In this document: one piece after another, positions 30,233 to 35,644 of the stretch | Numbering within the stretch: the stretch's first letter is position 1 | Layout: every line of letters begins with the position of its first letter | Assembly: GCF_016654115.1 (NCBI RefSeq) | Contig: NZ_JAEQAZ010000086.1 | Coordinates: 1-35,644 of the forward strand | Length of the DNA: 35,644 bases | Source: Streptomyces sp. MBT53 | Lineage (GTDB): Bacteria > Actinomycetota > Actinomycetes > Streptomycetales > Streptomycetaceae | Direction: 5' to 3' | Made by a program: the position numbers and the translations under genes | The notes under the pieces: model-generated | Told to the model about the DNA's origin: nothing | Seen by the model: the letters and a program-made list of their open reading frames with translations, nothing else | Databases searched by the model: none

Positions 30233-30246
30233 CGCTCACCTGAGCG
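30233..30246. promoter_or_regulatory. Palindromic box, copy 2
   Basis: A second identical CGCTCACCTGAGCG dyad, with the same TC on its left. A partial copy (CGCTCGCCTGA) lies near 30152. Two identical dyads on both sides of the terminator hairpin suggest a looping or cooperative regulator, but this is inference. Confidence 0.4.
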
Positions 30247-30356
30247 CCACCCCTATCAAAGGTGGTGAGAATCACGCTTCCACACCCGCCCGGATTTCAC
30301 CATGCGGACGGACATCGGACAGACCTCGGACATGTCCCGGAACCGAAACGCGGACG

Positions 30357-31559
30357 TCACATGCCCAGCGCGAGCAGCCGCTCCTCGGCCCGCTCCGGCG
30401 CGTACAGGTACTCCACGACCAGCGCACCCGCCCCCACCAGCCCGGCCCGCTCCCCGAGCCGTGAGGTCAGTACGTGCAGATGAGCGGTGGAACGCGGCAG
30501 CGCCCGCTGGTACAGCAGCTCCCGTACGCCCGTGAGGAATGAGGTGCCGGCCAGGTCCCCCGCGATCATCAGCACCCCGGGGTTGAGCAGCGTCACCACG
30601 GTCGCCAGGACGTCGCCGACCTGCCGTCCCGCCTCGCGGGCGAAGGCCGCCGCTCCCGGGTGCCCCGACGCCAGCAGGTCCCGCACGTCCGAGCCGGACG
30701 CCGCCGGCACTCCCGTCTCGGCCAGCCGTCGCGCGACGGCGCCACCGCTGGCGACGGCGGCGAGACAGCCGTAGGACCCGCAGCGGCACAGGGCCTGCGC
30801 GCCCGCCGGGATCCGGATGTGGCCGATGTCGCCGGCGCCGCCGTCGATCCCCCGGAAGATGGAACCGCCCACGACGACTCCGGCGCCGATACCGGTCGAG
30901 ACCTTGACCAGGACGAAGGCCTGGCAGTCGGGGTGGCCGGTGCGCTGTTCGCCGTAGGCCATGAGGTTGGCGTCGTTGTCGACGAGGACCGGGACCCGGG
31001 GGGCGCCGGTGTGGTCCGTGAAGGCGCGGGCCAGGCGGCCTCTTATGTCGTAGCCGTCCCAGCCGGGCATCATCGGCGGCTGGACGACCCGGCCGGTGTC
31101 GGTGTCGACCGGGCCGGGGACCGCGAGCCCGATGCCGCACACCGCGGACGCCCGGTGCCCTGCCTTCTCCAGCAACTCGGCGAACCAGCGGCCGAGTTCG
31201 CCGAGTACGACGTCCGGGCCGTCCTCGATGACGAGCGTGCCGCCGTGCTCCGCGAGGATCTCGCCGGTGAGCGAGAGGACGCACGCGCGCGCGTGGCGGG
31301 TGTCCAGGTCCGCCGCGAGGACCACGGCATGGGCGTCGTCGAATTCGAGGGTGATCGAGGGTCTGCCGCCCAGCGGGGAGTCCACGGGGCCGCCCGCGCC
31401 CTCGCGCAGCCAGCCCGCGCGGAAGAGCCGGTCCAGGCGCTGGCCGACGGTCGCGCGGGAGAGTCCGGTCACCTGCTGGAGGGCGCCTCGGGTCGTGGCG
31501 CGCCCGGTGCGCACCAGTTCGAGCAGATCTCCGGCGCTCCCTTGACCTCTTCCCGTCAT
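30357..31559 (-). CDS. ROK-family transcriptional repressor
   Basis: The 400-residue protein has an N-terminal winged helix (about 8-62: LLELVRTGRATTRGALQQVTGLSRATVGQRLDRLFRAGWL) and a ROK sugar-kinase-like domain (70-390). ROK landmarks are VVLAADLDTRHARACVLSLTG (ATP-binding phosphate-1 loop region), VDNDANLMAYGE (about 205-216), GTGIGAGVVV-like VSTGIGAGVVVGG, and the zinc motif in GHIRIPAG...CRCGSYGCLAA (about 255-275). The usual catalytic Asp is replaced by Asn in the D-N-D-A-N loop context, as in regulator members. ATG at 31559 follows AAGGGGG; a GTG two codons earlier is also open. It is divergent from a glucosidase/debranching operon, its likely target, with CTCAA-N14-TTGAG in the shared promoter. 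Confidence 0.93.
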   Translation of the reverse strand: MTGRGQGSAGDLLELVRTGRATTRGALQQVTGLSRATVGQRLDRLFRAGWLREGAGGPVDSPLGGRPSITLEFDDAHAVVLAADLDTRHARACVLSLTGEILAEHGGTLVIEDGPDVVLGELGRWFAELLEKAGHRASAVCGIGLAVPGPVDTDTGRVVQPPMMPGWDGYDIRGRLARAFTDHTGAPRVPVLVDNDANLMAYGEQRTGHPDCQAFVLVKVSTGIGAGVVVGGSIFRGIDGGAGDIGHIRIPAGAQALCRCGSYGCLAAVASGGAVARRLAETGVPAASGSDVRDLLASGHPGAAAFAREAGRQVGDVLATVVTLLNPGVLMIAGDLAGTSFLTGVRELLYQRALPRSTAHLHVLTSRLGERAGLVGAGALVVEYLYAPERAEERLLALGM

Positions 31560-31577
31560 GCGCACCCCCTTGTGTTT

Positions 31578-31601
31578 CTCAACTCTGCATTACATATTGA
31601 G
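31578..31601. promoter_or_regulatory. ROK operator candidate in the AT-rich divergent promoter
   Basis: CTCAA (31578-31582) and TTGAG (31597-31601) form a dyad with a 14-bp, AT-rich spacer, flanked by TTT on both outer sides. The 78-bp region between the ROK start and the hydrolase start is far richer in A+T than its surroundings, which suits two divergent promoters and a repressor site. The spacer length is compatible with a NagC/Mlc-type operator, but only by pattern. Confidence 0.5.
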
Positions 31602-31637
31602 TTTTGCGTGTTAAATAGACGTAACCCTACGGTAGCC

Positions 31638-33185
31638 ATGACCGAACCGGTCGGCACGACGTCTTTCGTGGAGCCCCCAGTGGATCGCACTGCCCAGCTC
31701 ACCGCACTCCCGACGGAGCGCACCCTCGTATACGATCCGCCGTCCCCTACGGGTTCCCTGCACCTCAGGGCGGCTGCCGTACTGGAAGCGAACTGGACGG
31801 GAGCCTCCACAGTCCCCTCGCGCGGTCTGTATCCGCACCAGTGGTCCTGGGACTCCGCGTTCATCGCGATCGGTCTGCGGCACCTCTCGCCCCTGCGGGC
31901 GCAGACGGAGCTGGAGACGCTGCTCGCCGTCCAGTGGGGCGACGGCCGTATCCCGCACATCGTCTTCAACCCCTCCGTACCGCTCGACGCGTACTTCCCG
32001 AGCCCCGACTTCTGGCGCTCCTCGACCGCGGGGCACACCGCGGGCGCCCCGCGCACCGTACAGACCTCGGGCATCGTGCAGCCACCGGTGCACGCGCTCG
32101 CCGCCTGGCTGGTGCACTGCGCGGACCCCGGCCTCTCCCGCGCCCGCGGCTTCCTCGCCCGTGTCTACCCCCGGCTGGCCGCCTGGCACCGCTATCTGCT
32201 GCACCGGCGCGACCTGGGCGGGGGCGGACTCGCGTCCGTCGTGCACCCCTGGGAACAGGGTATGGACAACAGCCCTTGCTGGGACGCCCCGTTGAGCCGT
32301 GTCACGCCCGCCCCGGCCCGCTCCTTCCGCCGCGCCGACCTCGACCACGGGGCCGCCGAGGACCGGCCCACCGACCTCGACTACGGCCGTTACGTGCGGC
32401 TCGCGACGGACTACCGGGACGGCCGATACGCCGACGGGGCAAGCGAGTTCGCGGTGGAGGACCCGTCCTTCAACGCCCTGCTCATCGCCTCCGAGCACGC
32501 ACTGGCCCGTATCGCACGGGAGTTGGGCGCGACCGGCACCGCCCGGCACGCCCGCGCGGAACGCCTCACCGGTGTCCTGATCGAGCGGCTGTGGGACCCG
32601 GCGGAGGGCATGTTCTTCTGCCGGGACGTGCGCGGCGAGACGCCGGACGGGGGGCGCGGGTCCCTCACTGGCGCCCTCATCCCCGAGCGGAGCGTCTCCG
32701 GTCTGATCCCCCTCCTCCTCCCCGACCTGCCCCGGGACATCGTCGCGGCCCTCGTCCGCACGGCGTCCGGACCGCACTTCGGGCTCGGCGACAGCACCCA
32801 ACTCCCGCCCAGCTACGACCTGTTGGGCGAGGCCTTCGACCCGCACCGGTACTGGCGCGGGCCGGCCTGGTTCAACACGAGCTGGCTGCTGGAGCGCGGC
32901 CTGCGGCTGCACGGCGAGCGGCCGAGGGCGGACGCGCTGCGCGACGCCGTCCTGGAGACGGCCGCCGCCACCGACTTCGCCGAGTACGTCGACCCGTACG
33001 ACGGCGAGGCGTGCGGCGCGACCGGCTTCAGCTGGACCGCCGCACTGACCCTCGATCTGCTTCACGAGCCCCCCGGGCACGGCGTGTCCGGCACGGGTCT
33101 CGGCACGTTCGACATGCGTGGCACAGAAGTGAACGGCAAGGCAGTCATGGGCGCCAAGAGAGTCAAGGGAGGGGACCGGGGATGA
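31638..33185 (+). CDS. GH63-like glycoside hydrolase (mannosyl/glucosylglycerate hydrolase-like)
   Basis: The 515-residue (alpha/alpha)6-barrel enzyme carries the pattern of bacterial GH63/MGH1-like hydrolases: YPHQWSWDSAFIAIGLRHLSP (about 66-86), GDGRIPHIVFNP, HPWEQGMDNSPCWD (about 205-218, with the Glu/Asp pair), DPSFNALLIASE, and WRGPAWFNTSWLLERGL plus EYVDPYDGEACGATGFSW near the C-terminus. Relatives hydrolyse mannosylglycerate, glucosylglycerate or related alpha-glycosides; substrate not resolved. No signal peptide, so cytosolic. ATG at 31638 lacks a ribosome-binding site; an in-frame GTG at 31680 with GGAG in front is a credible alternative start. It overlaps the next gene (ATGA). ROK control is suggested by the divergent repressor gene. 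Confidence 0.88.
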   Translation: MTEPVGTTSFVEPPVDRTAQLTALPTERTLVYDPPSPTGSLHLRAAAVLEANWTGASTVPSRGLYPHQWSWDSAFIAIGLRHLSPLRAQTELETLLAVQWGDGRIPHIVFNPSVPLDAYFPSPDFWRSSTAGHTAGAPRTVQTSGIVQPPVHALAAWLVHCADPGLSRARGFLARVYPRLAAWHRYLLHRRDLGGGGLASVVHPWEQGMDNSPCWDAPLSRVTPAPARSFRRADLDHGAAEDRPTDLDYGRYVRLATDYRDGRYADGASEFAVEDPSFNALLIASEHALARIARELGATGTARHARAERLTGVLIERLWDPAEGMFFCRDVRGETPDGGRGSLTGALIPERSVSGLIPLLLPDLPRDIVAALVRTASGPHFGLGDSTQLPPSYDLLGEAFDPHRYWRGPAWFNTSWLLERGLRLHGERPRADALRDAVLETAAATDFAEYVDPYDGEACGATGFSWTAALTLDLLHEPPGHGVSGTGLGTFDMRGTEVNGKAVMGAKRVKGGDRG

Positions 33186-35119
33186 CGGACCGGCATCATC
33201 TGCTCGTGCACGGCGGGACGTTCGCAGCCGTGGGCGACGGCGGGGACATCAGCGGCGTACGGGGCGGCAGTTCCCCGGACGGGTTATTCGTACGGGACGC
33301 CCGGCACCTGAGCCGCTGGCAGTTGACGGTCGACGGCGCGGTGCCTGAGGCACTGACGCCCGTGGCCGACGGGGACATGGCGCGCTGCGTCCTGGTCCCG
33401 CGCGGTGGCCGCCAGGAGCCGCCCGCGCACACGCTCTTCCGTGAACAGGCCGTCGGCGACGGCTCGTTCGTCGAGTCGCTGAAGGTGACCAGCAACCGGC
33501 CGGTGCCGACCACGGTCCGGCTCGCGGTCACCGCGGACGCCGACTTCACCGACCAGTTCGAGCTCCGCTCCGACTACCGCACCTACGCGAAGACCGGAGC
33601 CACCCGCTCCCGCCAAGTCCTCGACGACGGCGTGGAGTTCGCCTACCAGCGCGGCGAATGGCGCTCTTGTACGACGGTCACCGCCGAACCCGCCCCGGAC
33701 GGCGTCGAGGAGACCGGCACCGGCGCCCGCCGCATGGTGTGGACCCTGGACCTCGAACCGCACGGCACCGCCGAGTTGGCGCTGCGCGTGATGGCCCGCC
33801 CGCACGGCGACAAGCGGGCCCTGCGGGTACCGCGCTCACCGTCCGCGCTGAACGAGCAACTCCTCGCGCTGGAGGGCGAGTACGTCCAAGGCGTCTCCTT
33901 CCCCACCGGCTGGCCGGAGCTGGCCGCCGCCTGCGCCCGGGGCCTGTCGGACCTGGCCTCGCTCCAGGTCCCGGCGACGGGCCTCGACGGCGAGGAGCTG
34001 CGGGTACCGGCGGCGGGCGCGCCCTGGTTCCTGACCCTCCTGGGCAGGGACGCGCTCCTGACGTCCCTCTTCGCGCTCCCCTACCGCCCCCAACTCGCCG
34101 CCGCCACCCTCCCCGCGCTCGCCGCCACCCAGGCGACGGACGTGGGTCCCGAGTCGGTGTCCCAGCCCGGCAAGATCGTGCACGAGGTGCGGCACGGCGA
34201 GCTGGCGCACTTCGGGCAGGTGCCGTACGGGCGTTACTACGGCTCGGTCGACGCGACCCCGCTGTTCCTGGTGCTGCTCGGCGCGTATGTCGAGCAGACC
34301 GGCGACACGGCACTCGCCCGCCGCCTGGAGTCCAACGCCCGCGCGGCGGTGGGCTGGATGCTCGACCACGGCGGCCTCACCTCGCGCGGCTACCTGGTCT
34401 ACCGCGCCGACCAGGGCGGCCTGGCCAACCAGAACTGGAAGGACTCCCCCGGCGCCATCTGCGGAGCCGACGGCACCCGCGCAAGCGGTCCCGTGATGGC
34501 GGCGGGGGCCCAGGGGTACGCGTACGACGCGCTGCGCCGCACCGCGTGGGTGGCGCGGACTGTGTGGGAGGACGAGACGTACGCGGCCCTCCTGGAGCAG
34601 GCGGCGGCCGATCTGCGGGACCGTTTCCAGCAGGACTTCTGGATGCGGGACCACTCCTTCCCGGCGCTGGCGCTGGACGGGGAGGGCCGCCAGGTCGACG
34701 CGCTGGCGTCCGACGCGGGGCATCTGCTGTGGTCCGGCCTCCTCGACAAGGAGTACGGCGAACTGGTCGGCCGCAGGCTCCTGGAACCGGACTTCTTCTC
34801 CGGCTGGGGCGTCCGCACGCTGGCCTCCGGCCAGGCGGCGTATCACCCGCTGTCGTACCACCGGGGTTCGGTCTGGCCGCACGACAACGCGCTGATCACG
34901 CTGGGCCTTTCGCGCTACGGCCTGCACGACGAGGCCCGTACGGTCGCCCACGCGCTGGTCGACGCGGCGACGGCGGCCGGCCACCGGCTCCCGGAGGTAC
35001 TCGCGGGCTACGGCCGCGACACCCACCCGGAGCCGGTCCCGTACCCGCACGCGTGCGTACGGGAGTCCAGGTCGGCGGCGGCTCCGCTGGCGCTGCTCAC
35101 GGCGGTAGGGGGCGCGTGA
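33182..35119 (+). CDS. Glycogen-debranching-type alpha-glucosidase (GDE N-terminal domain plus (alpha/alpha)6 barrel)
   Basis: The 645-residue protein begins with a glycogen-debranching N-terminal domain (GDE_N-like, about 5-200: LLVHGGTFAAVGDGGDISG, LFVRDARHLSRWQLTVDG). A catalytic (alpha/alpha)6 barrel follows (220-640) with AGAPWFLTLLGRDALLTSLF (acid candidate in GRDA), HEVRHGELAHFGQVPYGRYYGSVDATPLFL, NQNWKDSPGAI, GYAYDALRRTAW and YHRGSVWPHDNALITLGL near the end. This is the layout of bacterial amylo-alpha-1,6-glucosidase-like enzymes; specificity in this subgroup is not settled. It starts within the stop of the upstream hydrolase (ATGA), so the two act on one pathway, probably storage or imported oligosaccharides. 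No signal peptide. Confidence 0.9.
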   Translation: MTDRHHLLVHGGTFAAVGDGGDISGVRGGSSPDGLFVRDARHLSRWQLTVDGAVPEALTPVADGDMARCVLVPRGGRQEPPAHTLFREQAVGDGSFVESLKVTSNRPVPTTVRLAVTADADFTDQFELRSDYRTYAKTGATRSRQVLDDGVEFAYQRGEWRSCTTVTAEPAPDGVEETGTGARRMVWTLDLEPHGTAELALRVMARPHGDKRALRVPRSPSALNEQLLALEGEYVQGVSFPTGWPELAAACARGLSDLASLQVPATGLDGEELRVPAAGAPWFLTLLGRDALLTSLFALPYRPQLAAATLPALAATQATDVGPESVSQPGKIVHEVRHGELAHFGQVPYGRYYGSVDATPLFLVLLGAYVEQTGDTALARRLESNARAAVGWMLDHGGLTSRGYLVYRADQGGLANQNWKDSPGAICGADGTRASGPVMAAGAQGYAYDALRRTAWVARTVWEDETYAALLEQAAADLRDRFQQDFWMRDHSFPALALDGEGRQVDALASDAGHLLWSGLLDKEYGELVGRRLLEPDFFSGWGVRTLASGQAAYHPLSYHRGSVWPHDNALITLGLSRYGLHDEARTVAHALVDAATAAGHRLPEVLAGYGRDTHPEPVPYPHACVRESRSAAAPLALLTAVGGA

Positions 35120-35288
35120 CGCAACGGTGATAAGCCGTTTGCCGGGTGTTTGCCCAGTTCCGTGAACGGGCGCACGAGGCAACTCGTACGGAATGACGGC
35201 GGCCCTGCCTCCCCAGCGAGGGTCTGGCCGGCCAGGTCCTAAGGGGCCGCCACTCCGACTACGGGCTCCTCATGGAAGGACCTTCGGG
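35120..35288 (+). promoter_or_regulatory. Intergenic region before the right-edge gene
   Basis: This 169-bp gap follows the debranching-enzyme stop. GGAAGGA at 35274-35279 is a good ribosome-binding site for the TTG at 35289. A GGCCGGCC dyad lies near 35227. I see no convincing -35/-10 pair or terminator. Confidence 0.3.
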
Positions 35289-35644
35289 TTGCCTCAGCAC
35301 ACGAGCACACGCCAGTCACCGAACACGGCCGGGGCAGCCGATGGCCAGGTTCCGCCGCCGGACATCGACAACGACATCAGCGACGACGTCGACATCGACG
35401 TGGACGTGGACGCCTTGGACACGGAACCGACGCCGGGCGACACGACAGCGATACCGGGCGGGGACGAGACCCCGGCCGGGGCCGGGGTGACGGCCGAGGC
35501 CGAACCTTCCGAGACCGCCGCGCCCGAGCGGCCGGAAGCCGCCACCGGAGAGGCCGTAGCGGCTCCCGCCGAGACCCCGGCGGAGGCCACGGCCGAAACC
35601 GGGTCCGCGGCGGCGAAGCCCCGGTCGCCCGAGAACAGCGAGGC
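35289..35644 (+). CDS. Partial gene: acidic, low-complexity N-terminus, runs off the window
   Basis: The first 118 residues of an otherwise unseen protein. TTG at 35289 is chosen as start because GGAAGGA lies 8-9 bp upstream and no ATG or GTG is in frame nearby. The sequence begins LPQHTSTRQSPN, then shows an Asp-rich run with repeated D-I-D/D-V-D pairs (about 29-43) and a long Glu/Ala/Pro-rich stretch with ETPAEAT-like repeats. It reads as a disordered acidic linker, common before a membrane or catalytic domain in streptomycete proteins. No identity can be given from this part. Confidence 0.65.
   Translation, partial: MPQHTSTRQSPNTAGAADGQVPPPDIDNDISDDVDIDVDVDALDTEPTPGDTTAIPGGDETPAGAGVTAEAEPSETAAPERPEAATGEAVAAPAETPAEATAETGSAAAKPRSPENSE

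Larger units (their letters stand above)
29929..30356. promoter_or_regulatory. 428-bp PPDK upstream region with dyads
   Basis: The gap between the ROK gene end and the PPDK start holds several elements. TACCCAG (29978-29984) and CTGGGTA (29996-30002) form a 7-bp inverted repeat with 11-bp spacer 50 bp upstream of the PPDK GTG. Two copies of CGCTCACCTGAGCG lie further up (30131-30144 and 30233-30246). A perfect hairpin, 30181-30209, stands between them. No open frame here is supported as coding. The PPDK promoter itself cannot be fixed. Confidence 0.4.

Noticed and set aside
30210..30356. Small plus-strand frames in the PPDK upstream region as extra genes
   Set aside because: No ribosome-binding site, no recognisable domain, and overlap with dyads and a terminator; the region reads as regulatory.

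Overview
The window looks like chromosomal DNA of a Streptomyces or close relative. GC is very high with strong GC3 bias, and GTG starts, ATGA start/stop overlaps and several probable leaderless promoters are common. The gene families (SigE-type sigma factor, class F sortase, sensor/kinase/regulator operon, ROK regulator, PPDK) fit that group. From memory, the order FMN reductase - nirBD - PPDK resembles the S. coelicolor SCO2478-SCO2494 neighbourhood; I could not check this.

Layout. (1) 17-3689, minus: a three-gene cassette of unrecognised proteins. The two large ones are clear paralogues of each other. (2) 3963-6497: a small secreted protein, a terminator, an FMN reductase behind a textbook SoxR box, then an exported membrane-anchored protein and a class F sortase. 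(3) 6511-11132, minus: a PIG-V-like mannosyltransferase, a GT2-GtrA fusion carrying 31 tandem 11-residue repeats, a Ser/Thr/Pro-rich single-pass membrane protein and its SigE-family sigma factor. (4) 11288-14107: a small conserved protein, then a response regulator, histidine kinase and stand-alone sensor operon, with a 12-bp tandem repeat over the kinase stop codon. (5) 14366-19775: assimilatory nitrite reductase nirBD behind GlnR-like boxes, a leaderless TetR regulator with its SDR gene sharing an operator, and a second SDR. (6) 20014-23431: a compact operon of an Arg-rich membrane pentapeptide-repeat protein, a BtuF-like lipoprotein and a Tat-type beta-propeller protein, with no permease. 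(7) 23456-27110: a decaying accessory block with two broken GntR/UTRA genes, a membrane protein with a C-terminal beta-rich domain, an intact IS5-family element with perfect 28-bp ends, a DUF6924-like gene and a transposase remnant. (8) 27208-35644: PPDK, a ROK repressor divergent from a two-gene glycoside hydrolase/debranching operon, and the acidic start of a gene running off the right edge.

Themes. Redox and nitrogen control are visible in the SoxR and GlnR-like sites. Envelope glycosylation genes sit next to a sigma/anti-sigma-like pair whose ectodomain is a plausible glycosylation target. Carbon control is seen in ROK plus glucan enzymes, next to PPDK. The least explained systems are the left-edge paralogue cassette, the GT2-repeat-GtrA fusion, and the pentapeptide/BtuF/propeller operon. 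No tRNA, rRNA or CRISPR array was seen.
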